Assembly (NCBI RefSeq): GCF_932526225.1
Contig: NC_064038.1
Span: forward strand, 14,784,474-14,848,473
Reading direction: 5' to 3'
Length of the DNA: 64,000 nucleotides
From: Nematostella vectensis
Taxonomy: Eukaryota; Cnidaria; Anthozoa; Actiniaria; Edwardsiidae
Shown: positions 23,073 through 36,000 of the stretch, piece by piece
Layout of the letters: each line of letters opens with the position of its first letter
Numbering within the stretch: the first letter of the stretch is position 1
Notes under the pieces: generated by a model
Told to the model about the DNA's origin: nothing
The model's database searches: none
The model's input: only the letters and a program-made list of their open reading frames with translations
Translations under genes and position numbers: made by a program

Positions 23073-23497
23073 TAATTATTCATGCACGCGAAACACCGGC
23101 CCTAATTGATTATTCATGCACGCGAAACACCTGCCCCTAATTGATTATTCGTGTTCGCGAAATCTATTTTGCCTACATTAACTTTTGCCGATTGTTTACG
23201 TACGTGAAATCGATTTGGCCTACATTAGCTTTTGCCGATTGTTTATGTACGCGAAACATTATCTGAAATCGATTTGGCCAAAATCATCTATGTACGTGAA
23301 ATCGATTTGGCCCACATTAGCTTTTGCCGATTGTTCATGTACGTGAAACATTATACGCTCGATATATAGAGACGGAGCTGGGGGGCTCGGAGGGACGATT
23401 CGCGTCTCCCAAGCCTAAGACGGGAGACGGTGCTGGGAGGCCCGGAGGGGCGATCCACGCCTCCCACCAGTTCCTCTGAAACCCCCCAGTCCCCCCC
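23073..23497 (-). repeat. Right terminal inverted repeat
   Basis: Reverse complement of the left arm over about 425 bp, ending in CCCCCCAGTCCCCCCC (seven C against six G on the left). The inner boundary is where homology stops, at AATTAATTATTCATGCACG. The few differences between the arms include one or two base changes in the tandem units. Confidence 0.95.
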
Positions 23498-23503
23498 GTA
23501 ATT
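23498..23503. repeat. Target-site duplication, right copy (GTAATT)
   Basis: Exact repeat of 13117-13122, immediately outside the right inverted repeat. It defines the pre-insertion site as ...AAGTC-GTAATT-TGATAAG.... Confidence 0.9.
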
Positions 23504-23687
23504 TGATAAGGGACCTACGGAGGAAAATCTTGTTTTTCCTTCAAACCTCAACCGGACAAAGGTATAAACAAATAATGTTCAAGATCACGGCAATGTTGAC
23601 CCACGCTTTTCCGCAGTCACTTTACTGTCACACATCATTTTACGCCAAAAGCACAGTTTCAAATGCGGTTCAACTTCATGACATTAC

Positions 23688-24541
23688 CCTTCTCGCCTGA
23701 CAGACAAGCACAGTGTCTTGATTGATGTTGCCATGGGCGACGCCATGCTTGTGAAGTTGCTCGACACCCTGCAGTGCGTCTATAAAGATTGCTAGAAGAA
23801 TCTCTAGGCTAACTGTGAAATCAGCCTCACGGAGAAAGGCCCTCAAGGTTGACATGGATGGGGTGTAATCAAAGCAGATTACCCTGACGAGACAGAGAAA
23901 AGAGATGGAGGTAAATACCTTTGTAAAACACAAAGTAGCATCTCGATACATGATCAAATAGCCCACACAGTATCACTCGGTTTGACATCAAAACTGACTT
24001 TACTTCACGCAGGTTTACACTATAATAAACTTCTCCGATTCAGGTCAATGGAGGACGAGGATTCACAGATCGCATTTAACACCTCTTAAAATTCCTTTGA
24101 TTTGAGTCTGGATTGGACGCGTAACCAGCCCCTTACAAGAGAACAAGTTCATACTGGAAGAGTGGCCTGCTAACCCTTACGTTCGCGAAAAGGTCTTTAT
24201 TTTACAAGCATACCTGTAGTTAGAGTTCAAGTTAATCCCTTTTGCATCGCCCATGTCGAAAACAAGAGATTCACCTGAAGAAAAGAATGAATAACACGTT
24301 TACGTTAAATAGCGATCATTTTTATCCAAACAAACATAAAGACAGACAAAATAAAACCATGAATTTTCTGAAACACACCTTTCTGGTGCCAGCGATAGTT
24401 GAGCAGATTATCGTGGTCTTGAACAGAGTTTATTTCCTTCAACACTGCTACCTCTCGTTTGAATTCTTTCGAATGGTGCCCTGGAAACACCTTTAGCAGT
24501 TGCTCCTTCGTCGCGCCCGCCACCAAGCATTTGATGTATCC
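23688..24541 (-). CDS. Protein-kinase-like exons (possible pseudokinase), partial
   Basis: Two minus-strand exons with good borders. Exon 24541-24379 follows a pyrimidine-rich TTTCTCAAG acceptor and ends at AAAG/GTGTGT. It reads like a kinase N-lobe (KEQLLKVFPG, then FKREVAVLKEI). Exon 23893-23688 follows TCTCGTCAG and ends before GTAATG. It contains LLAIFIDALQGVEQLHKHGVAHGN, shown here as separate parts LQGVEQLHKHG and AHGNINQDTVLV, the kinase catalytic-loop region. HGN replaces HRD, so the catalytic Asp is absent, pointing to a pseudokinase. The two exons are not phase-compatible directly (phase 1 out, phase 2 in), so another exon is missing between or the gene is decayed. No other exons were found; the relation to the receptor downstream on the same strand is unclear. 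Confidence 0.45.
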
Positions 24542-24962
24542 CTTGAGAAAGATAAAGAATCGGAATATGAAGACAATAAAAAGCTGTAGCAGCAATGAAT
24601 CAACTTTTTTTGTAAATATGAAAATAAGAACATACGTGTGAATTTTTAGAAACAAGAGGATAATATTGCGGTAGGAGCATCAAACGCACAATAGAGATTT
24701 ACTTCCTTTTGTCTATATAGAAAGGTATCGAACGTTCATTGCCGATCCAATACTTACCACCCCGTTGCCGGTTTCCGGTAAAATCTCTGCTCTTTCGGTG
24801 ATCTTTAGTGTCGTTAAGGAGCCTATTGAGGACACCTTTTGTGCAATGACATGTTTTTTGTTGGCCTTCCGACGACTGTGACCGGGGCTGGCTTGAACGG
24901 AGTCTGAGAGGGGAGAACACGATTGATGTAAAAAACAAAATACTACGATGCAGCTTTAAAAG

Positions 24963-25850
<888 letters not shown>

Positions 25851-25924
25851 TATTACAACTGACCCTTATTTGGGTTGGAAAGAGGTTAATCTAAAAATTA
25901 CATCTGATCTTATATCTGACCTCC

Positions 25925-27032
25925 TCACTTTAGCCTGTAGATGATATTGTGCTCTCTACAAATTACCCTTATCTGACCCTCCCCTCCCATCTCACCTGTT
26001 GATGCCACCTTCTTCTGTAAAAATCCCCACATGCTTCGGCTGTACTGCATCACCAGTTTATTCACATGCCCAGAAAAAGTGTACAATATGGGGTTGATGC
26101 TTGAGTTTACGGGCAAAACAAACACCGCTATCCAAACGTATGCCAATTTTTGCGGGTCATGAAAGTTCCCAGTAAGCGACAGTATCCCAATGAGAATCAC
26201 AGGCATCCAGCAACAAAAGTCAGTCAAAATGATAGCCATCAACTTCCTTGCCAAAGCAGCCTCCTTCTTAGCGTTCCTGGATCCTACCGCTGCTGAAGAC
26301 TTTCGCACTGTCCAAAACATGGCGATGTAAGCGACCAGTATAAACATGAAGGCGATAAGATTTAGCCCAATAAAGAAAGAGACAGAGTACTCCCATCCAG
26401 CCGGGCGGTCTGAGCTAAGCTGAAGAGGAAGACAAACAGAGGAGCGGCCATAGAATCCAATATCCAATTGCTTGTCGTGAAAATATTCAATGCCCAGAGT
26501 TGGCACAACTGAAATGAGCGTTCCAAATGTCCACAGAAGAATACATATTGAAATAGCTTTCTTAAAGCCAAGTCTGTCAAACCTCATAGGGAACACAATA
26601 CATATGAATCTGTCTAAAGTGATCATTGTCAGCATAAGCACGGAGACTTCGCTTGAGATCATTGAGAGCGCCCCTGCTAGCTGACACAATCCACTGACTC
26701 GCCAACTCAGATCGTGCTTGAAGTACTCTCCTTGCCACTGCACATCTTTAAAGGCAATTATAAGCAAGTAGAGACCCATCAGGAAGTCAGAGATAGCGAG
26801 GTTCGTCAATAGAAGGGATTGAACCCGATTATCTTCACGGACGACTACACGGTACGCCACAACGAATATATTCCCAAAAAACGCAGAGATGCCAAGCACC
26901 CAGATGCAGACTTGGAGGGTCTTGTCTTTCATCAGGTCGTCACAGCTTGAAAACTCGTCATTAGGTGCTTTGCAGTCGACGTTAGGAAGAGCTATCGAGG
27001 CGTAGCAGCAAAGAGTGAAGTGGTCAAGTGTC
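25925..27032 (-). CDS. Terminal exon: hinge and seven-transmembrane domain
   Basis: Exon opens after TATCCTAG at 27033 and completes the last LRR codon. It first encodes a Cys-bearing hinge (HFTLCCYAS, then VDCKAPNDEFSSCDDLM), as in LRR-GPCRs. Seven hydrophobic helices follow: TM1 begins at CIWVLGISAFFG; TM2 has LAISDFLMG; TM3 ends in LDRFICIVFP (DRF in place of DRY); TM6 has FCCWMPVIL; and TM7 has NPILYTF (NPxxY). Stop at 25925-25927 after a short cytoplasmic tail containing Ser/Arg residues. Rhodopsin class A, closest in layout to relaxin/glycoprotein-hormone-type LRR receptors. Confidence 0.92.
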
Positions 27033-30000
27033 CTAGGATAGGTAAAGCATGCTAATATTTAATATTTATAACAAGGGGAGAGGGAAGTGCCTCGAGGAAG
27101 TGTAACGGTGGGTTCTACAAAAACTGTGACCCGACACAGTCATGTGTTTGTGTGAAATTAATAGCTACTGTAGCAGTTGAAGGGGACGAAATCGAATAAT
27201 GGGTTTCGTGGGTTAGCTGGGGAGACGGACACTGTTCGTGGCCTTGAGAACCAAACGAGACTGTTATTTTGATTAAATGTTTTGTGTAATGTTATATAAA
27301 TAGATGTTTGCTCGATGCACGCAAAGCTTATGAGAACTTACAAATGACGAAGGCGAGCCATACTTCTAAACGAGTCATCTGTGATTGCTGAAATCTTGTT
27401 GCTACGCAAATATCTGTGATTCACCGGGGACAAAGAATGATTATTTAGGACGTATAGTATAAATACATTTTGCAAAGTGGTGTATAAATTGTTGATGGGT
27501 TTGCAGAGTTCGAAGATCAAAGATATCTACAGATATAAAGTAAATTGATTTGTGAAAATTTAAAAAGCAGGTCCCTAACTGAAATATATAATAGTTCCTC
27601 CCTTATTGAGAAAGCGATCATGTATCTAGCTAGAGAAGAGATTGAAATTATCTCGTAGTAAAATGGGCGCGGTGTGCTAAGAGGGGACACGACACAGAGT
27701 GAAGGAGGACCATCTCTTCGTATTCCTTTTTATATCCCCTTTTCGCTGCCTGTACTTACAGTGTTTGCAGAGACACCAGCCCAAGAAATGAGTCTTGGCT
27801 GATTCTCTTGATTTTGTTGTTGTTTAGATATCTAAATAAAGTGAACTTCAGTTTTGTAATGTTCAATATTTCGATTACTTGTGTTTGGTTGAGCCACCAA
27901 TGCTTATATACGATGAGCCAATGGGAGTTATTGACTGTAGGCTGTCAAGAAAATTTACACCAATAGTTCTACATCCATACAAGGAAAATAGTCGATTACG
28001 TATTTGGAATACCTGCAAGTGCATCGCCATGTTAATGTTGTCGCATCGAATTGGAAGAGTAAAGCAAATATTTTTACTAATTTGGTCAATTCAACGAGGT
28101 ACCAGATCCTGCGTTTTCTTACATTGTTGACTTTTCATAACAACGGGCAAAATCATACTTACAGAACTCGTAGGCTTTGAAGTGAGTTGAATACCCCGTC
28201 TGGAATCTGTTCAATTTTGTTATCTTGAAGGTAGCTGCAAACAAATTCACAGTCTTTTATCCACCTTTTTACGATGTTAGTGCTACAAAATACACAACGG
28301 TTATGTAAAGCTCATAACTCGGATCTCAGCGGCTTACTCACAGATGCGTTAGATTAGTGCAGTTCTGAAACAAGCCCTCTAACGACGTAATGTTGTTCCC
28401 TCTCAGACTCCTGGTCAATAAAAGGAAAAAAAAATTGAAATTGCCCGAAAAAAAAAATCCAAGGACATTTTTCTACGTGCCTACGTAGCCTTCAGGCTAC
28501 GTGCCTGAAATGCGATTTATTGGAATGCAGTGCATGTTCCGTTTTTACACGTACGTAAAAAAACAGTATTTGGCATAATAATGTTCAGTAATAATCATAT
28601 GTATTTCCCTTGTTGCGTCCAGCAGCATTCATTATTTTTCAAAACGCACGCTCGACTGAGGCCTTCGCATGGGAAGTGCATATTCCCGTGTTCTTTTGTT
28701 CTGGGACAATAATGAATATTGAATTTAATTAATTCAAAAGTTGCCTCCTAAGAAATGTCCCCCCCCCCCCCCCCAAATAAAAAATCACTCGAGTATATGT
28801 GACAGTGCACAGGTAACTGAGTATACTTACAAAACTCTCAGGTTGCTCATTGAACTGAAAGTTTCTGGTCCAATATCGTCAAGAATGTTACTAGATACAT
28901 CCCTGATAATTATTAAAAAGAAACACCAATTTATCTAAGATGACGACGACAATGTTGACGACGATGGTTAAATGAAGGGCGACAATAATGGCGGTGCCGA
29001 TGGCTATGGCGATAATTGCGGCAACAGTGATTGCAATGATGATTTTAAGCTTATACTCACAATGTTTCTATGGATGAAAGGCCTTTGAATACTTGGTACC
29101 TCAGCTTTTGTATAAAGTTGGAGGACAGCTTACTAAATAGAAAATAAGCATTCGGGTTATTATGATACTCTTTTGGTCCCAGAAGGTAACGCTCTGTTTT
29201 CAGTGAACTTTCAATAATTGTTACCACTAACCAGCGGTTAGCATTCGGAAACAAAAGGAATTAATTTGACTACTAATCCTTCAATTGTATCTTACATATC
29301 CTTGATGGAGGGAAGATTAGAAAATGCCCCATCCTGAAGGCGAAGGATGATGTTTGCGCTGAGATCACTAGAGAAAAAAATACATTAATAATTTGAAATC
29401 TGCGGCAAAGCAAATATTTAGATTGAGCGTGAATGGAGAGCATTTCAAGGATGTGATGAAAAAAAGTCAGTGTAACTTACATGTATTCTAATAATGGGAG
29501 CGAGGCAAAGTCAGACTTCTTGACTTCGTTGATGCGATTGCCTTTCAGTAATCTTTAGAAAAAGAATTGATTATAATTTTTTCGCATTGCTGTTTTTTGT
29601 TGATGATGTTAGTGGTAGTGGTAATATTAGTGTTATTGTTGATGGTGATAGTTGTGATGTCAGTGTTGTTATTGATGATGCTATTGGTGATGTTAGTGTT
29701 GATGTTGTTGCTGGTGGTAGTGACATGATGTTAGTATTGTTGTTGATGGTGGTAGTGATATGATGTTAGTATTGTTGTTGATGGTGGTAGTGATATGATG
29801 TTAGTATTGTTGTTGATGGTGGTAGTGATATGATGTTAGTATTGTTGTTGATGGTGGTAGTGATATGATGTTAGTATTGTTGTTGATGGTGGTAGTGATA
29901 TGATTTTAGTATTGTTGTTGATTGTGGTAGTGTTGATGTTGATGGTAGTATTGTTGATGTTATTGTTGTTATTTATGTTGGTACTTGTGATGTTAGTGTT

Positions 30001-33000
30001 GGTGTTAATTTTTTTACGATGTTAGTGTTGGTGCTGCTGACATCGACGATTTCCTTTTTTTTTCCGTTGGCTTCGTTATTGTAATCAATGCCCGAAATTA
30101 TTCAAAATGATTTTGCCGTAATAGACAGCAAAGCAAATAAATGTATATCAACTTTATTGACCGGTGATATGCCATAAGGAATGCGTATTCTGCCGTAATG
30201 GAAAGCAAAGGAAATAAATGTATATCAACTGTATTAACCAGGAATATGCGCTACAGAATGCGTATTTTCCCGTAATGGACAGCAAAAGCGCATTAGTTTT
30301 TGTTGTTGTTATAGTTTGCTTGTTTCTTGTGGGTTATCGTTTTTGCCGTTTGCCGTACATCAAACCCGTTTACCCTACGCCCGAAAAAATGTAAACCTAA
30401 TATGTAAAGAAATATCTTATATATCCATCAAATCTATTAGTAAAACCAAACCTTTCCATTTGTCCATGTCCTAGGCCCAACCTTGTAGTACTTACAATAC
30501 CGCGGTGTATTCTGGGATGTCATGTGGTACAGCAGATAACAATCTGCCCTCTACCACGAAGCGAGGAATGTTTCCTGACGACTGGTAGCACGTGCAGCTG
30601 GCGGGGCATTCAGCTGATGGTTGTACAAAAATATGGGTTAAACCCTATATGGCCACAAGCACTGTATCATTCTATTTGTAATTCTAGTTGAACACATATA
30701 ACGTGATAGCTCACTCTAGTGGCCCCCGTTTCATAAGATCACCTGGAATGGCCTCAGCTAGCAGGGTTAGTTTTTTTTCTTTTTTTTTTTCATTTATCGT
30801 GATTTGTGAAAATGGACAAATGATATTTCGTCACTGACACAATCTCCCTTACTCGTTAACATGGATATTTTAATTCTATGTTGGTTTTTTTTTTCGATCG
30901 ACAAACTATTGTATATCTCTCAATTCTTCGTGAATCGTGAAAGCTAAAAAAATATCGTGCGGGTAACCCCCCGAATGTGTCTTATTAGCTTGTTTTATTA
31001 TTAACTGATTTATAATTACCAGTGTTCCCAGAACAGGATTTTGCGTCTTTGTTTTCTGCGACAAAGAAAACATCATCAACATCGACTAGAATAATGCATG
31101 ATGTGTCACATCGTAGCTAAATTCCAAGGAAGCTATTGCGATTGGTAATAATAAGATGTTGTTTTAAGATTTTTTTCAAATAATTTGTCTTACAATGTTT
31201 ATCGAAAACAATGACTGACAAGGAATTTCTTCACGGCATTCAGCCTGATGTGAAGCCGTGATATTTAATAGAATACTGAGGATCTAATAAGCAATTAAAA
31301 TGCATTTCTTTCATCCGTTTCCATTCATTTTGTGAGATAAACATAGCAAATAAATGTATCTATTTCATAGTTGTTGAATAATTATTTTGATAACCGGTAT
31401 AGTTATTGCTAGGCAATTCCGCAAAATTTCAGGTGGTTACAAATTCTCCAAAATAACGATGAAAGCCGACCTGAAAACTCAAGCCGTGCAAGTGCCCTTT
31501 TTAAAATAAAATAAACTAGACCCTGCGCGCAGGGTTGACTGGGATACCTGAGATCTGCAACTTGATTGTGTGACATGTATGACAAAGATTCTACAGCCTA
31601 CTTTGGATATAATAAAAAAAATGTAATCTTGTTTTTTATTGTAAATGCCATATCACAACACTGATTGGGGCAAGAAAGGTAAAGGCATCATCTCTTCAGG
31701 TGTGGGGTGGACTCGAGGTGTGCTCCATGAAAGTAGACAGGGCTGATTGTCCTATCTTCAAATACTATCCCCACATCAGAGTTAGCATCGAAATGCGATT
31801 AAGGAAAGCTGAGAATGTGTTCTAAAATTGTTATTTCTTAAACATTTCTTTGGTTCACTGCCCTCAATGTGCTATCACTTAGGGGTAAATTTATTTTAAC
31901 ACCCAAAGTAAGTCCTATTGTATTAACAATATAATTTTATTGAAATGTATTATTTTAATTTATGAAAGTTACAAGTAAACAACAACAATTATTTATTTTG
32001 AAGTCAAATGAGAGGGCTATAGAATGTCCAGACTTGATTGAAATTTATAGAGCATAAACATATTTTCAAGATCAACAACACTACAAAAATATTACAAATC
32101 TCTAGATTTTATTGAAATAGTTCCATAAAAATAAAATGACATTCAATGAGGGATAAAGGTATTTCAGGGAAATAATAAAACTTAAGCTTATCTAAAGGAA
32201 GCACCAAAGTACCAAAATAATTTTCATAGATTTAAGTACATATTTTACACTTATATGACTTACAACACCTATGCTGTACTTTATTAAAATGGACATGATT
32301 AAAATGATGAGATTCAATGAGAGAGATCAAGGAATTTTATAGTAAGAAAGTAAAATTCATCTTAGGGTAGCCGGTCAAGTGTCCAATGTAAAGTTCATTC
32401 ATCGACAAAGCGATTTGTAGGAGACGATTTCCATCAATTGTTACAAACTACTTCCATTTCAAAATAGATTAAGCAATCAAGGTAAATACCTCGAGTCCAT
32501 TCATGAGTGTCCAGAGCACATTTAATTACGTCTTGAAGTAAGCTGTATGAGTCTAAAGCAGTCAGCACAATTCTTATCTTGAGCCGCGTGTCTCGCACTC
32601 GGGTCGCAAATGTAAACACGGGTAAATACAGCGAAATTAATCCAAGCTGAGATGATTTTCCATAATAACTTGGTAGAAATTGAGGCTATGGTTAAATATG
32701 CAGTTATTAAATCGCGAATCGGGACTTCAACTGCACAAATAACATGGATCTGAGAGCTGGAATCTCAAATTCAAGATGGCGGCCATGACACAGTTTAAAA
32801 TTATGCAAAAGTTTTTTTGTAACTAAGCGTTGCGATGACGTAGGACAGTAGGGTAGATACTTCGTGTAAGAAAAAGGCTTCAGTAAGGTCGCAATCAATA
32901 CATTAAAATAAGGAGTATCGCCTGTGGCGCAGAGGCTCATGGGGTATTGCACAATAATACAGATTTTTCGGTACCACAAAAAAACAGTTGCATTTTATGA

Positions 33001-36000
33001 CTGGGATACCACAGGTATCCCAGTAATTAAAAAGCTTACCGAAAACCTCGTAATAGAGCCAGAATCCAGATGCGGGAACAGCGCTGCTGCTGCTTTTAAA
33101 AACAACAGCCATCCGATTAGCCGACGACTCAACAACAGGTGGGTAGTAATTGCCGCAAAATCGTCCAATCACCGACGATTTGTGAGAAGCACTAGGTATC
33201 CCGTCATGCAACTCAAGATAGTCTCCTGCGCAGCGTGGTAGCTCAGGCAATTGGAATGTCCGGAATGTAATCCTGATCACGTGGTCGACAGGGGCGGTTA
33301 TCAGCCACTCGCATTTGGTGTCACGTGGGTAATATCCGGGGTAGTTTGGAGAAGTGATGTTGCCGTATGGCGCTGTGAAGTGTTCATTACATGCTGCAAC
33401 AAGCAACAAATAATTCACAATGTTGCTATTTTATTTCCTTATTCATTTATTTCCTAGCAGAGTTGAGTATATGGAATATAACTTATATAACTTAAAAGCA
33501 AGTTTATAGATAACAACAGAAATGTTATACCTGAAGCTGCTGTTAGAGGCGTGGTTGCACAATACCCAGAGCTAAACCAGACACCCCCCAATGCAAACAT
33601 GGACGAGTGGTCAACGGACGCCGCTTGAAAGGAGACCTGTAAATCATTTTTTAGAGTATTGATGTAGACAACTAGATTAGCGAGTTACATAACGGCGTAA
33701 ACAAGTGCTTCCTATTATTTTGTGAGACTTGAGCGTACAATTCAGTGGCGGACCCAGAAAAGCGGCTACAAAAATAAGAAAATCAGATATAAGCAATTTG
33801 AGAGTAACGTTTCTGTGAATCCTTTTAGAAATTATATATTTGTATTTATATCTTATATCTAAATAACTTTTAGATTAACTGTGGAAATTCCCAATATATA
33901 ACTTTTTAACTCCCCATGATGTAAGTGTGGTGGAAAGGGGGTTTGCGGGGGGGAGGGTTATTAATGTTTTTTTCTCATACATACTGTACTTAAGGGGAAG
34001 ATTAGGGAAAACTATCCTTCTTGCTCCCCTTACTAGCTACGACTCTGTTGACATACCTGATATCTAGTGACGGTACCGATCACTACCTGTCCGTACCGCC
34101 ACGCCCTTCCGTCATCTCCTCCTGCCCCCCACACCGGCCTCTCGCCCATAGGATCCCCCTCAACTCTCAACGAGACGACGAGTCTGGCGGTTCTTCTTCC
34201 CGTTGCTAGGTAACGAAATCTCATGCAAGACTCGTACTCTGAGCCAGAACGGTTAAACCACGGACTGGACAGAACAGAAGCAGTTGAAGAAATGTTTAGA
34301 AGCATCCCTCCTGAAATTGAACCAAACTTGTGAGAACGACCGTGTATTGGTTCTGTCGTGAGCTAGCCGTCGCTTAGTGGCTTTGGTTAGACTATCTCTT
34401 AATCATAAGAATGTTTCTTAATCATGACAAATTTGTGACTGTACAATATCATGGCATGTTTGTTTCACGAGGAGATGAACGTTCCGTGGTCACGTATCGT
34501 CATATCGCAATCGTATCCTCGTCGTGTCTTGGCCGTGTTGTGGCAGTATTGATACCGTGTCTTGATTCTGCGGTGAACATGTAGTGACCGTGAGATACCC
34601 GTGTCATACCATGACCGTATCGTGGCCGTATCATGAACGTGTCGCGGCCGTGTCGTGACCGTACGGCGGCCGTATCGTGACCATGTTGTGGCCGTGTCGT
34701 AGTCGTATTGTAACCGTGCCGTTACCATGTCGTTTTTGTCGTCTTTGCCGTATCGTGATCGTGCGGTTGCCGTACACGATGGGCTTGCGGGCGCACGAAA
34801 TCGGCGCTTTCAAATGCCGGCAGATTTCCCAACTTTCGAATGCATTTCGCTTCCACGGTAACCAAAGGCGCGTTCTGTAAACAATGCACTGCCGATTGGC
34901 TCAAGCGCTGAAATCAGACCACCAAAGCAGCACAAATATTGTATCTGATGTTAATAAAAAATCCAGGATTCAAAAGAAAATTTCATTGTCTTTCTCATGA
35001 GAACCTCTTTTTTCCCCGTAAGTCCTCTGTTTTTCAGAAACTGACAAAACTCTCGAGCGTATGATTGTCAATCGATCAGAATTTTCTGGCGAGTGGGATA
35101 TCTACTCGGATTCGAGATGTACATTAGACAAAGGTTATCCAAATAAAATAAAAAGTGTGTAGCTTTCTCGAGATCAAAGTTTTAATCATAAACCTAGCGT
35201 TATAATTTTTGTTACGCTCTGATGCGCAACAACGTGCGCAAGGCCTTATTTTCTCGTGTTTTTACAAAGGAGTAGATATCTTAGCTGATTCCTGTCAATT
35301 TGAGACTCGAGGCAAGAATTTGTCAAAAAACCTGACAGCTTGGTCAAATTTGTATCTCACTAATCTTGAAAAGCCCTTAGACCCAGGCCTCCCAGAGATT
35401 GACCGAGCGGGTTTGAAGTTCACCCAAATATTGATATGGGAATGTGACAGGTCCAACATCTATTTTATTTGTATTAGTGCCTTCACATATGGAAAAAGGG
35501 TGTCCTTTACTTTGCTCCTATTTCTTGAGTGACCTACTGTATGGAGAACTTGGCAGGTAGGCATGCTTGACCTCCCCCTCCCCCCTCTTTAGCTAAAAAG
35601 ATTCCTCTGCATAAAAAAAAAATATATATATATATATGAGTACTTGGTAGCAGCTACTGCACAGCTGCTCTAGAAGCTACACTAGGAATTTGTCAAATCA
35701 GTTGAGTAGACTAATGTGTAGACAAAAACAAAAATGACAGGCATCACTTACGTTATCATGAACATCCTAAATAATTGTCATCAGTTTCTTGAAGCACTTT
35801 AACACCTCCCCAGTCTCAAAGATTCTGTTTCTATTTCCACTAGACTATGGTCTCTACCACAGCGGTCCTTAGTCTTAGGCTAGTCTGACAGTAAGGACAG
35901 CTGCACAAAATACTTTGACATTGCATCTTTCAATGGTTATGTAAATGATGTGTCTGTTCACAACAAACCAAAAATGATTTTAGGACATGTAAGGAAAACT

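Larger units (their letters stand above)
13123..23497. mobile_element. Endogenous Polinton-like/adintovirus-like DNA element, about 10.4 kb
   Basis: This GC-rich island is bounded by about 425-bp terminal inverted repeats and a perfect 6-bp target duplication, so it is one integration event. It encodes, from left to right, a hydrophobic 225-aa protein (-), a candidate minor virion protein (-), a larger candidate virion protein with C-terminal membrane segment (+), a small membrane protein (-), a candidate major capsid protein (+), an A32/FtsK-type packaging ATPase remnant (+), a DDE integrase (+), a SF1 helicase-HNH protein (-), a polymerase-like protein (-) and a small zinc-binding protein (-). 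Integrase, ATPase and capsid-like genes with 6-bp duplications match the Polinton/PLV/adintovirus supergroup. It differs in being short, in starting with a G-run rather than AG, and in showing no recognisable adenain-type protease or standard protein-primed PolB. At least five genes are disabled, so it is a dead copy. Confidence 0.9.

Noticed and set aside
13123-23497. Standard Maverick/Polinton label
   Set aside because: No adenain-type protease or full-length PolB seen and the termini do not begin AG; kept as Polinton-like.
24699-24938. 79-aa minus-strand ORF
   Set aside because: No family features and no convincing splice borders.
33236-33260. tRNA A-box-like TGGTAGCTCAGGCAATTGG
   Set aside because: Lies in the CUB coding exon; no cloverleaf or B box at proper spacing.
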